This document shows, piece by piece, positions 43,743-51,788 of a stretch of DNA of 64,000 nt. The notes under the pieces are model-generated. The model did not search any database. It was not told where the DNA came from and was given only the letters and a program-made list of their open reading frames with translations. The stretch's first letter is position 1; every line of letters begins with the position of its first letter. The translations under genes were made by a program, and so were the position numbers. The stretch spans positions 2,976,001-3,040,000 of the forward strand of contig NZ_CP070961.1 of NCBI RefSeq assembly GCF_017086465.1, read 5' to 3'. This DNA is from Nocardioides sp. zg-1228 (GTDB taxonomy: Bacteria; Actinomycetota; Actinomycetes; Propionibacteriales; Nocardioidaceae).

Positions 43743-44042
43743 CTAGTCGCTCAGCGGCTCGCCAGACGAGGGTCCCGGGCCCGGCTCGCGGCGCCGCCGC
43801 TCCTCCATCTCGGTGGCCAGGCGGGCCAGCAGGGCGTCGACCTCGGACATCCGGTAGCCGCGCAGCGCGAGCGGGAACCGCACCCTGCGCAGGTCGTCGG
43901 CCCCGATGGGGCGCCCCTCGGGCAGGTCGAGGTCGGGACGGTCGTCGTAGGCCGGGGGCATCGAGCCGCCGCGGCCCGAGGCGATCACCGCGACCCCGCC
44001 CATGGCGAGGACGATGAGGACGGCGAAGAACCACATCATCAT
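43743..44042 (-). CDS. DivIVA-domain small membrane protein
   Basis: The 99-residue protein has one N-terminal membrane helix (residues 3-22) and, near residues 49-84, the DivIVA-type recognition segment RRVRFPLALRGYRMSEVDALL followed by a short coiled coil (ARLATEMEERRR). The Phe-rich FPLALRGYxMxEVD pattern is the curvature/polar-sorting motif of actinobacterial DivIVA/Wag31 relatives. ATG 44042 overlaps the stop of the LOG-family gene. A role at the cell pole or septum is suggested by the family but unproven. Confidence 0.8.
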   Translation of the reverse strand: MMMWFFAVLIVLAMGGVAVIASGRGGSMPPAYDDRPDLDLPEGRPIGADDLRRVRFPLALRGYRMSEVDALLARLATEMEERRRREPGPGPSSGEPLSD

Positions 44043-44830
44043 TCGGGCCGCTCCGGAGCCGGGGTGGGCCAGCGATCCGCCCGCGCGGCGACCATCAGCT
44101 CGACCGCCTCGTCGACGTCGTCGGTGACCACCATCATGTCGAGGTCGGCGGCGTTGATCTTGCCCTCGGCGAGCACCGTCTCGCGCAGCCAGTCGACCAG
44201 GCCGGACCAGTAGGACGTGCCGATGAGCACGATGGGGAACGAGGTGACCTTGCGGGTCTGGACCAGGGTCAGCGCCTCGAAGAGCTCGTCGAGGGTGCCC
44301 ACGCCGCCGGGCAGCACGACGAAGCCCTGGGAGTACTTGACGAACATGGTCTTGCGGGCGAAGAAGTAGCGGAAGTTGATGCCCTTGTCGACCCATTGGT
44401 TGAGCCCGGACTCGAAGGGCAGCTCGATGCCCAGCCCGACGCTGACCCCGCCGGCCTCGCACGCACCCTTGTTGGCCGCCTCCATCGCGCCGGGACCGCC
44501 GCCGGTGACGACGGCGAAGCCGGCCTCGACGAGCCGCCGGCCGACCTCCTCGCCGACGGCGTACGCCGGGGCGTCGACCGCGGTCCGGGCGGAGCCGAAC
44601 ACCGCGATGGCCGGGCCGAGCTCGGCGAGCGCGCCGAAGCCCTCGACGAACTCCGCCTGGATCCGCAGCACCCGCCACGGGTCGGTGTGCACCCAGTCGG
44701 TCGGGCCACGGGAGTCGAGGAGGCGCTGGTCGGTGGTGCTGCCCTCGTGGACCTGGCCGCGCCGCTCGATCACCGGGCCCGCCATGCGGCCCCCCTGGCG
44801 ATCGCCGGGCAGGTCGGTGCGCTCGCTCAT
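44039..44830 (-). CDS. LOG-family phosphoribohydrolase (TIGR00730)
   Basis: The 263-residue Rossmann-fold protein has the nucleotide-binding motifs VVTGGGPGAMEAANKGACEA near residue 108 and FVVLPGGVGTLDELFEAL near residue 170 (PGGxGTxxE signature). In family members these hydrolyse cytokinin-like N6-modified AMP to the free base. The actinobacterial N-terminal extension (about 75 residues) is present. It sits in a four-gene overlapping chain after dapE, an arrangement seen in mycobacteria as well (LOG gene near dapE). The substrate in this organism is not known. Confidence 0.88.
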   Translation of the reverse strand: MSERTDLPGDRQGGRMAGPVIERRGQVHEGSTTDQRLLDSRGPTDWVHTDPWRVLRIQAEFVEGFGALAELGPAIAVFGSARTAVDAPAYAVGEEVGRRLVEAGFAVVTGGGPGAMEAANKGACEAGGVSVGLGIELPFESGLNQWVDKGINFRYFFARKTMFVKYSQGFVVLPGGVGTLDELFEALTLVQTRKVTSFPIVLIGTSYWSGLVDWLRETVLAEGKINAADLDMMVVTDDVDEAVELMVAARADRWPTPAPERPE

Positions 44831-45885
44831 GCCAGCCACTCCTTGAGGATGCGCTCGCACCGCTCGACGTGCTCGGCGGGGACGTGCTCGTCCTGCTTGT
44901 GGGCGAACATCGGGTCGCCGGGGCCGAAGTTGACGGCCGGGACACCGAGCCTGGTGAACTGCGCGACGTCGGTCCAGCCGAACTTGGGGGCGACGTCGCC
45001 TCCCACCGCGTCGACGAAGGCCCGCGCCGCGGGACGGTCGAGGCCGGGCATCGCGCCCGCGGCCATGTCGGTGACGGTGAGGTCGTAGCCCTCGAAGTAG
45101 TCGCGGACGAACGCCTCGGCGTCGGCCTCGCTGCGGTCGGGGGCGAAGCGGAAGTTGATCTCGACGACGCACTCGTCCGGGACCACGTTGCCGGCCACGC
45201 CACCGCGGATGCCGGTGGCGTTGAGGCCCTCGTGGTAGGTCAGGCCGTCGATCACGGGCTGGCGCGCGACGTAGGCGTCGAGCCGGGCGAGCACCGGGGC
45301 GACGAGGTGGATCGCGTTGACGCCCTTCCAGCTGCGCGCGCTGTGCGCCCGCTCGCCGGTGGTGCGCAGGTCGACGCGCATGGTGCCCTGGCAGCCGGCC
45401 TCGACCGCGGCGTTGCTGGGCTCCATGAGGATCGCGAAGTCACCCTGCACGAGGTCGGGGTCGCTCTCGGTGAGCTTGCGCAGCCCGTTGTGCACCGAGT
45501 CGACCTCCTCGGCCTCGTAGAAGATGAACGTCAGGTCGCGGTTGGGCTCGGTGAGGTCGGCGGCGAGCTTGAGCATCACCGCGTCGCCCCCCTTCATGTC
45601 GCAGCTGCCGAGGCCGTGGAGGACCCCGTCCTCGAGGCGACCGGGCAGGTTGTCGTTGCGCGGCACGGTGTCGAGGTGCCCGGCGATGACGACGCGCTCG
45701 TCGCGGCCGAGGTCGGTGCGGGCCACGACCGTGTGGCCGCGGCGGGTCACCGTGAGGTGCGGCAGCGCGGTCAGCGCCGCCTCGACGGCGTCGGCGATCT
45801 CCTGCTCCTCGTGGCTGACGGAGGGGATGTCGACGAGCTGCCGGGTCAGGGTGACGACGTCGGCGGAGAGATCGAGGTGGGGCAT
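44827..45885 (-). CDS. dapE: Succinyl-diaminopimelate desuccinylase
   Basis: The 352-residue M20-family metallopeptidase-fold enzyme removes succinate from N-succinyl-L,L-2,6-diaminopimelate. Zinc and catalytic residues are seen in IAGHLDTVPRND (near residue 70), GLGSCDMKGGDA (near 96) and FYEAEEVDS (near 130). The dimerisation lid contains GERAHSARSWKGVNAIH. The actinobacterial length matches. It starts the operon that continues with the LOG-family and DivIVA-like genes. dapD and dapC are encoded at 58677-59606 and 60709-61821. Confidence 0.93.
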   Translation of the reverse strand: MPHLDLSADVVTLTRQLVDIPSVSHEEQEIADAVEAALTALPHLTVTRRGHTVVARTDLGRDERVVIAGHLDTVPRNDNLPGRLEDGVLHGLGSCDMKGGDAVMLKLAADLTEPNRDLTFIFYEAEEVDSVHNGLRKLTESDPDLVQGDFAILMEPSNAAVEAGCQGTMRVDLRTTGERAHSARSWKGVNAIHLVAPVLARLDAYVARQPVIDGLTYHEGLNATGIRGGVAGNVVPDECVVEINFRFAPDRSEADAEAFVRDYFEGYDLTVTDMAAGAMPGLDRPAARAFVDAVGGDVAPKFGWTDVAQFTRLGVPAVNFGPGDPMFAHKQDEHVPAEHVERCERILKEWLA

Positions 45886-45922
45886 GGCGACGATTCAACC
45901 ATCGATGCGAGGCGCCGCCGGG

Positions 45923-46675
45923 CTAGCGGTCGGCGAGGTGTGCGAGCAGCCCGTCGACGATGCGGGCCAAGCCGAACTCCAGCTCGCGCCCCGGGTCGCT
46001 GGCCGCCTGGTAGGTCTCGCCGGCGGCCGTGCCGACACGGCCGGCAAGGGGATAGTCGGCACCTGCCATCACCTGTCCCAGCGCCTCGTGGTTGGCCGCC
46101 CACCACACGGCGTCGGTCATGCCGGTCTCCCGCTCGGCCTGTCGTACGACCTGCTCGGCGCGGGCGATGCTGGTGCCGAAGGAGGCGAGCAGGGTGACGG
46201 TCTGGTCCATCTCGATGTCGTCGAGCCCGATGCCCTCCACGGCTGCGAGCTGCCACTCGTAGCGGTCCGCCATGTGGGGGCCGAGCCAGGCCCGCACGCC
46301 CGTGACCTCCAGCAGCCACGGGTGTGCGCGGTGGTCCTCGTACTGGACACGGGCCACGAGCTCGAGCCGGGCACGCAGGTCCTCGGGGTGCTCCGGCAAG
46401 GTGGTGCGGCCCAGCACCTGGTCGACCATGAGCACCACCAGGTCGGCACGGTTGGGCACGTACGTGTAGAGCGTCATCGCGCCGAGGCGCAGGTGCTGGG
46501 CCAGTCCGCGCATGGACAGCGCCGCCAGCCCGTCGCGGTCGGCGAGGTCGATCGCCGCGTCCACCACGTCGTCGACACTGACGCGCTGCTTCGGGCCGCG
46601 ACGCGGGCCCGTCTCCTCGGGCGTCGGTGCACGGTGCCGCCACAGGAGCGCAAGCACGGGATCGGAGTCGGGCAC
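45923..46675 (-). CDS. TetR-family transcriptional repressor
   Basis: The 250-residue protein has an N-terminal helix-turn-helix (residues 32-80) with VDDVVDAAIDLADRDGLAAL and LRLGAMTLYTYVPNRADLV, and a TetR_C-type ligand domain. It is divergent from a two-gene drug-exporter operon. The 90 bases between them contain two palindromes with the shared pattern CGTACnnnGTACG (46693-46709 and 46738-46750), the probable operators. The natural inducer is likely a compound exported by the ABC transporter. Confidence 0.9.
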   Translation of the reverse strand: MPDSDPVLALLWRHRAPTPEETGPRRGPKQRVSVDDVVDAAIDLADRDGLAALSMRGLAQHLRLGAMTLYTYVPNRADLVVLMVDQVLGRTTLPEHPEDLRARLELVARVQYEDHRAHPWLLEVTGVRAWLGPHMADRYEWQLAAVEGIGLDDIEMDQTVTLLASFGTSIARAEQVVRQAERETGMTDAVWWAANHEALGQVMAGADYPLAGRVGTAAGETYQAASDPGRELEFGLARIVDGLLAHLADR

Positions 46676-46692
46676 CTACCCACCCTAACTTC

Positions 46693-46709
46693 TTCGTACG
46701 GCGTACGAA
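46693..46709. promoter_or_regulatory. TetR operator 1
   Basis: TTCGTACGGCGTACGAA is a perfect palindrome with seven-base arms around GGC, starting 18 bases upstream of the repressor GTG. It shares CGTACnnnGTACG with operator 2. Confidence 0.75.
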
Positions 46710-46737
46710 TAAATGCTAGCGTTCGTCCGTCGAACTC

Positions 46738-46750
46738 CGTACACCGTACG
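46738..46750. promoter_or_regulatory. TetR operator 2
   Basis: CGTACACCGTACG is a palindrome with five-base arms around ACC, 15 bases before the ATG of the ABC ATPase gene and just upstream of its AAAGGAG ribosome site. Centre-to-centre distance to operator 1 is 43 bases. Confidence 0.75.
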
Positions 46751-46765
46751 ATCAAAGGAGCACCC

Positions 46766-47797
46766 ATGGCCCTCGCCCCACCCCTCCAGCCCTCCCTCGA
46801 CGCGCCCCTCCGGGCGCGCGGGCTGCGCAAGCGCTACGGCGACACCCACGCGCTCGACGGCTTCGACCTGACGGTCGACGCCGGGTCGGTGCACGCCCTG
46901 CTCGGACCCAACGGGGCCGGCAAGAGCACGGCGGTCCACACCCTGGCGACGCTGACCAGGATCGATGAGGGCGAGGCCAGCGTCGCCGGCTTCGACGTAC
47001 GCACCCAGCACGCGCAGGTGCGCTCGGCGATCGGGCTCGTGGGCCAGTCGGCCGCACTCGACGAGGTCCTGCACGGGCGCGAGAACCTCGTCATGTTCGC
47101 CCGGCTGCACGGGATGTCGACCGCGCAGGCGCGAGCGCGGGCGGCCGAGCTGCTGACGACGTTCGACCTCGACGACGCCGCGGACCGCAAGGTCTCGACC
47201 TACTCCGGCGGCATGCGGCGCCGCCTCGACATCGCCGCCGGCCTCGTGACCCGCCCGGCCGTGCTGTTCCTCGACGAGCCGACGACCGGCCTCGACCCGC
47301 GTGGGCGCGCCGACGTCTGGCGGGCCGTACGACGCGTGGTGGCCCTGGGCACGACCGTGCTGCTCACGACGCAGTACCTCGACGAGGCCGACCAGCTCGC
47401 CGACCGGATCACCGTCATGGACGCCGGGCGCGTGGTCGCCGAGGGCACGCCCGCGGGGCTGAAGTCCCGGCTCGGGGGCGACCGCGTGCTCGTCGGCCTG
47501 GCGCCCGACGCGGAGGGTGAGTCGGTCCGCCGGATCGTCGCCGGCGCCACCGCGCTCGACGTACGGCTCATCGACGGGACAGACCCGTCGGGCGAGCTCG
47601 TGATCGAGGCGGGTCCCGCAGGAGGCACCGCCGCCCTCCTCGCCGTGGTCCGGGCCCTCGACGCCGCCTCGGTGAGCCCCACCCACGTCCAGCTGCGGGA
47701 GCCGACGCTCGACGAGGTGTTCCTCCACCTCACCGACCACCCCGCCCCCCGACCGGCCACGCCCGCTCCTGCCCACCTCGACGGAGGCCCCCGATGA
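46766..47797 (+). CDS. ABC transporter ATPase, DrrA (drug resistance) family
   Basis: The 343-residue protein has Walker A HALLGPNGAGKSTAVHTLAT near residue 45, the ABC signature TYSGGMRRRLDIAAGL near residue 148, Walker B AVLFLDEPTTGLDPRG near residue 166 and the switch His in a variant TTQYLDEADQLAD (Gln in place of the usual His, as in DrrA). A C-terminal extension ends with LDEVFLHLT, the DrrA hallmark. ATG 46766 has AAAGGAG. The stop overlaps the permease start. The pair probably exports a hydrophobic drug-like compound and is repressed by the divergent TetR. Confidence 0.92.
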   Translation: MALAPPLQPSLDAPLRARGLRKRYGDTHALDGFDLTVDAGSVHALLGPNGAGKSTAVHTLATLTRIDEGEASVAGFDVRTQHAQVRSAIGLVGQSAALDEVLHGRENLVMFARLHGMSTAQARARAAELLTTFDLDDAADRKVSTYSGGMRRRLDIAAGLVTRPAVLFLDEPTTGLDPRGRADVWRAVRRVVALGTTVLLTTQYLDEADQLADRITVMDAGRVVAEGTPAGLKSRLGGDRVLVGLAPDAEGESVRRIVAGATALDVRLIDGTDPSGELVIEAGPAGGTAALLAVVRALDAASVSPTHVQLREPTLDEVFLHLTDHPAPRPATPAPAHLDGGPR

Positions 47798-48582
47798 GCA
47801 CGACCACCACCCTGCGCCAGAGCTGGATCATCGTCCAGCGAGACCTCAAGCACTGGCAGCGCGAGCCCTGGGCGCCGCTGTTCGGGATCGCCTTCACGAT
47901 CATGCTGGTGCTCGTCTTCGGCTACCTCTTCGGTGGCTCGATCGAGCTGCCGGGTGGCGGCGACTACCTGGCGTACCTCATGCCCGGGATGTTCGCGCTC
48001 GCCATGATGTTCGGGCTCGAGGGGACGATGAGCGCGATCACCAACGACTCCAAGAAGGGCGTCACCCACCGCTTCCGCTCCCTGCCGATCAGCAGCGTCG
48101 CGGTCCCGCTCGGGCGCGCCGGGGCGGACCTGGTCAACTCGTCGGTCGAGCTCGCCGTGCTCATGGCAGGCGGCCTGCTCATCGGGTGGCGTGCGGGCGG
48201 GACCTGGCCCGAGACCCTGCTGGCCGTCGGCCTGCTGCTGTGGCTGCGGTTCGCGCTGCTCTGGCTGGGCATCTTCCTCGGCCTCACCCTCCGCGCCGAG
48301 GGTGGGGTGATGGCCGTGCAGATCCTGGTGTGGCCGATCGGGTTCCTCTCGAACGTCTTCGTCTCGCCCCAGGACATGCCGGCGTGGCTGGGCGTCCTCG
48401 CCCAGTGGAACCCGGTCTCCGCCACCGCCGCCGCGTGCCGGGAGCTGTTCGGCAACCCGTCGGGCATCACCGAGGGCATGCTGGCCGACAACGCCGTAGC
48501 CGTCGCGCTCGTCTGGCCGCTGGTCCTGGCGGCGGTGTTCGTGCCGCTGTCGGCCCGCGCCTACCGGCGACTCTCGCTGTGA
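47794..48582 (+). CDS. ABC-2 type permease, DrrB-like
   Basis: The 262-residue protein has six membrane helices, an N-terminal amphipathic LRQSWIIVQRDLKHWQREP and the conserved cytosolic loop ITNDSKKGVTHRFRSLPISS between helices 2 and 3. It also has NVFVSPQDMPAWLGVLAQWNPVS near residue 190. This is the standard DrrB/ABC-2 export permease pattern. It is translationally coupled to the ATPase. Two copies of each subunit would form the exporter. Confidence 0.9.
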   Translation: MSTTTTLRQSWIIVQRDLKHWQREPWAPLFGIAFTIMLVLVFGYLFGGSIELPGGGDYLAYLMPGMFALAMMFGLEGTMSAITNDSKKGVTHRFRSLPISSVAVPLGRAGADLVNSSVELAVLMAGGLLIGWRAGGTWPETLLAVGLLLWLRFALLWLGIFLGLTLRAEGGVMAVQILVWPIGFLSNVFVSPQDMPAWLGVLAQWNPVSATAAACRELFGNPSGITEGMLADNAVAVALVWPLVLAAVFVPLSARAYRRLSL

Positions 48583-48588
48583 GGGACC

Positions 48589-49746
48589 TCAGCGGCGGCG
48601 CAGTGCTCCGAGCAGGTCTCGCTCGAGGGCGCCGTAGCCCGTGCGGCTCCAGGGGCCGAGGTCGAGCCGGAAGTAGTGCACGGTGCGGTCGCCCTGGATG
48701 AAGTCGAGGACGTCGTCGGGCTCGCGGCCGGCCCGGACGTCGCCGGCGCAGGCCGCGCAGGCGGGCACGTCGACCGCGCGGTCGTCGTCGCGCCACACGA
48801 CCTCCGCCGTGGGCCCGGTGTGCAGCGGGTTGAACCAGCAGTGCACCGGCGGCTCCCACGCGGTGGATCCGCGCTCCTCCGCGCTCGCCCGGGCGTCCTC
48901 GCCGCGGCGCGCGAGCACGAGGGCGCCCACGACGTCGGCGGGCGCGGCGTCCTGCGCCAGGATCGAGCGGGCGGCGGCGTAGTGGTCGAGCGCCTGCTGC
49001 CAGGCCTCGAGCGCGGCGGCGGTGCCGCCGGAGTCGCCGCGCCCGATGGCCTCGCCCAGCGCCAGCACCTCCGCCTCGGCCTGCTGGCGCAGGCGCCGGT
49101 CCTCCGCGGAGCGGACCGTGTGCAGGACGGTGGCGGGGAGGGTGAACCCCGACGGGCGGAGGCGGCGACGCCTGCGCCAGACCACCAGCGCGCGCACGAC
49201 GGCGACCAGCGCGGCGAGCACGCCGATGCCGACGACGACCTCCGAGGTCTGCAGGCCCTCGTCGGCGGTCCAGGAGTACCTCTCGTCGGAGGGGACCTCG
49301 TGCCAGAGGTCCTCGGCGTTGCCGTCGTCGAGGAGCTCGGCGACGCGCACGACCTGGTCGACCACCGCGTCGGGGTGCTCGTGGTTGGCCACGTTGGCGA
49401 CGTAGATCGCCTCGGGCTGGTCGCCGAACTCCTGCAGGCTGAGGCTGGGCTCGCTCCACTCCTCCCACCCGACGTAGGTCGCGTCGGGCTCGGCGGCGCT
49501 GTCCTGCAGCCAGGCGCTCAGGCTGGTGAAGCTGCCCTGGAAGCGCTCGTCGTCGATGTCGACCTCGATGAGGACGACCTTGAGGTTGCTGTCCTGCGCC
49601 GTGGCGACGGCATCCTCGATGCGTGCCTCGTCGGCGGCGGAGATGTCGTGGCTGCGGGCGAACGCGGGGTCGATCCAGACCCCGTCACCGGCGAGCTCCT
49701 GCTCGATCTCGGCGATCGTGGCGTCACTGATCTGCTCGCTGCTCAT
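48589..49746 (-). CDS. Membrane protein with TPM-like ectodomain and C-terminal Cys/His domain (gene C of a three-paralogue operon)
   Basis: The 385-residue protein has an N-terminal domain of about 160 residues with DGVWIDPAFARSHDISAADE and VVLIEVD, resembling TPM (TLP18.3/Psb32) folds. One membrane helix (about 166-188) and a basic segment follow, then a cytosolic helical region. A C-terminal domain has Cys303, His309, Cys330 and Cys333 in the pattern C-W-F-N-P-x-H-x20-C-x2-C. The same ectodomain and Cys/His domain occur in the gene at 50434-51720. The start is ATG 49746 with GAGG upstream. I know no described function; a zinc-ribbon signalling or maintenance role is speculation. Confidence 0.7.
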   Translation of the reverse strand: MSSEQISDATIAEIEQELAGDGVWIDPAFARSHDISAADEARIEDAVATAQDSNLKVVLIEVDIDDERFQGSFTSLSAWLQDSAAEPDATYVGWEEWSEPSLSLQEFGDQPEAIYVANVANHEHPDAVVDQVVRVAELLDDGNAEDLWHEVPSDERYSWTADEGLQTSEVVVGIGVLAALVAVVRALVVWRRRRRLRPSGFTLPATVLHTVRSAEDRRLRQQAEAEVLALGEAIGRGDSGGTAAALEAWQQALDHYAAARSILAQDAAPADVVGALVLARRGEDARASAEERGSTAWEPPVHCWFNPLHTGPTAEVVWRDDDRAVDVPACAACAGDVRAGREPDDVLDFIQGDRTVHYFRLDLGPWSRTGYGALERDLLGALRRR

Positions 49747-49750
49747 GTCC

Positions 49751-50437
49751 TCACCCAACCTTCCGTCGTCGGGTCCCGACCCACCAGCGCAGCACGCCGA
49801 ACGCGGGCAGCACGCCGAACGCACCGAACAGGACGGCCGCGCCGAGGCCGCCCCACAGGCCCCCCCAGTAGTCGAAGTCGCTCGGCGGGGCGGGCTCGGT
49901 CGGGAGGGGCTGGGCCTCCCAGGTGGCCATCTCCTCGGCGAGCCGCACGAGGGCCGGGCCGGGCTGGCCCTTGGTGCGGGACTCGACGTAGTGCTCCTCG
50001 AGCCCGACGGCGCCGGGGTCGGTGCTGCCGGTGTCCCACAGCACGACGTAGTGGCCCTCCTCACCGACGGCCGTCCACCACTGCGGCCCCACGCCCGACG
50101 CGGTGTAGCCGACGTCGTTGGTGTCGGGATAGGGCAGGTAGGCGATCCTGGCCGGCACCCGCGAGCCGGCCAGCACCGCCTCGGCCTCGGCCAGGTCGTC
50201 CGGCGGGATGCGGCCGCTGAGCATCGGGTCGACGGCCACCCGGCTCTCCTGGCGCAGCAGCTCCTGGACGGTGTCCACCGGTCCGGGCACGACGTCCTGG
50301 CGGCCGAAGACCTCTGCGCGCAGCGCGATGTCGTCCTCCTCCCGGGACTCCTGCCACGACTGCGTCCAGAGCCCCAGGGCGGTGCCTGCGACGACGCCCA
50401 CGAGCGCGCCGATCGCCCAACCGAAGCGCCGGATCAC
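49751..50437 (-). CDS. Membrane-anchored TPM-like ectodomain protein (gene B of the operon)
   Basis: The 228-residue protein has an N-terminal membrane helix (4-24), an extracytoplasmic domain (30-190) and a second helix (195-218) near the C-terminus. The ectodomain pattern SRVAVDPMLSGRIPPDDLAE followed by VPARIAYLPYP aligns with the corresponding segments of genes A and C. It lacks their C-terminal Cys/His domain. It starts at a GTG overlapping the stop of gene A and ends five bases before gene C, so the three are co-transcribed. Function unknown. Confidence 0.7.
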   Translation of the reverse strand: MIRRFGWAIGALVGVVAGTALGLWTQSWQESREEDDIALRAEVFGRQDVVPGPVDTVQELLRQESRVAVDPMLSGRIPPDDLAEAEAVLAGSRVPARIAYLPYPDTNDVGYTASGVGPQWWTAVGEEGHYVVLWDTGSTDPGAVGLEEHYVESRTKGQPGPALVRLAEEMATWEAQPLPTEPAPPSDFDYWGGLWGGLGAAVLFGAFGVLPAFGVLRWWVGTRRRKVG

Positions 50438-51720
50438 GGCTCACCCACTCGCTCGGCGAGCACGTCGCCGGCCAGGTCGTCGGTGATGGCGCCGAAGCCG
50501 GTGCGCGCCCACACGTCGTCGCGCTCCCAGTAGGGCACGGTGCCGCGACGGTGCGGCAGCCGGTGGGGCAGGCGGAGGTGACGGGGCGTCGCGCCCTGGC
50601 CCACCGCGGTGGCGCACGCGGGACAGCACGGCACCTCGACCGTGCCGTCGCCCAGGCGCCACGAGGCGGTGGCGGTGCCGTCGGGGTGGCGCGGGTCGAA
50701 GAAGCACGGCACCAGCGCCGCGCCGCTCCCGCGGCGGCCCCGTCCGAGGTCGTGCGCGCCCATCTGGGCGATCGTGCGGGCGCCGATCACGTCGCCGATG
50801 TCTCCGGAGGCCAGCAGCGGCTCGACGGCGTCGCGCGCCGTGAGGGCGCGGGCCGCCACGTCGCGGTCGCGCAGGGTCTCCCAGTCGGTCTTCTCCAGCG
50901 ACCGCGTCAGCGCGTCGGCGAGGCGCACGGCGCGCTTGCGCTCGTCCTCGAGGTCCGGGGGCGCCACGGCGTACGTCGCCGCCTTCTCCGCCGTCGGCGC
51001 GACGGCGCGACGCGGGGCGCCCCGACGCGGCCACCCCCGCAGTGACTGGCCCACGAGCAGCGCCACGACCAGTCCCCCGAGACCTCCGACGAGCGCGGAG
51101 AGGCCCGACGCCGCCGTGCGGACCGAGACGTACTCCTCGGACGTGGGGCGCCAGTCCGCGGTGGCCGCGACCCGCACCGCGTAGCGCGCCAGGTCCTCGA
51201 CCTCGGTCTCTTCCAGGGTCACCGGGTAGTCGTCACCGGACGGCTCGCGGGCCATCTCCACCAGGTCCTCGGCGGCCAGCACCTGCGCCTCCGCCTCGGC
51301 GACCGCCGGCGGGTAGAGGTAGTCCTGGGTGCCGATCCGGTAGCCGCCCACCTCCTGCATCGCCTCGTCGAGCGCGTCGTCGTTGCGCCCGGCACCGAGG
51401 CTCAGGCGGGAGGGATTGGTGTCCAGGCCGTAGGCGAAGACCTGCTGGATGCCCTCCGTGGTGTCGAGGACGTAGAGGCCGTCGCCGAGGCGGCGGTTGA
51501 GCAGGCCGGCGAGCGCCTCGGTCGCATCGATGGCGTCGTCCGGCAGACCCTTCGGCTGCTCCACGAGCGCGACGTAGACCGGGAACGGCGTCTCCCGCAC
51601 CAGTGCCGCGATGCGGTCGTGCGACTCCTGCGCCGCCCCCGATCCCATCACCCGGTCGACGACCACGCCGTCCTGGCGCAGCGCCTCGGCAAGCGAGTCG
51701 ACATCGGTCGGTCCATCCAT
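50434..51720 (-). CDS. Membrane protein with TPM-like ectodomain and C-terminal Cys/His domain (gene A of the operon)
   Basis: The 428-residue protein is the first gene of the operon, with GGGGGAGAAG directly upstream of ATG 51720. The N-terminal domain contains DGVVVDRVMG and FPVYVALVEQ, then LYVLDTTEGIQQVFAYGLDT as in TPM proteins. One membrane helix (about 206-230) precedes a cytosolic helical region. The C-terminal domain has Cys339, His345, Cys366 and Cys369 (C-F-F-D-P-x-H-x20-C-x2-C) and ends with WARTGFGAITDDL, matching SRTGYGALERDL of gene C. There is no signal peptide, so orientation relies on the single helix. Function unknown. Confidence 0.7.
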   Translation of the reverse strand: MDGPTDVDSLAEALRQDGVVVDRVMGSGAAQESHDRIAALVRETPFPVYVALVEQPKGLPDDAIDATEALAGLLNRRLGDGLYVLDTTEGIQQVFAYGLDTNPSRLSLGAGRNDDALDEAMQEVGGYRIGTQDYLYPPAVAEAEAQVLAAEDLVEMAREPSGDDYPVTLEETEVEDLARYAVRVAATADWRPTSEEYVSVRTAASGLSALVGGLGGLVVALLVGQSLRGWPRRGAPRRAVAPTAEKAATYAVAPPDLEDERKRAVRLADALTRSLEKTDWETLRDRDVAARALTARDAVEPLLASGDIGDVIGARTIAQMGAHDLGRGRRGSGAALVPCFFDPRHPDGTATASWRLGDGTVEVPCCPACATAVGQGATPRHLRLPHRLPHRRGTVPYWERDDVWARTGFGAITDDLAGDVLAERVGEP

Positions 51721-51788
51721 GCAGCTTCTCCCCCGTCAGTGCAGGCGCGTGTGCGCGCCGGCTCCCCTCTTTCCCCGCAACCGGTGGT

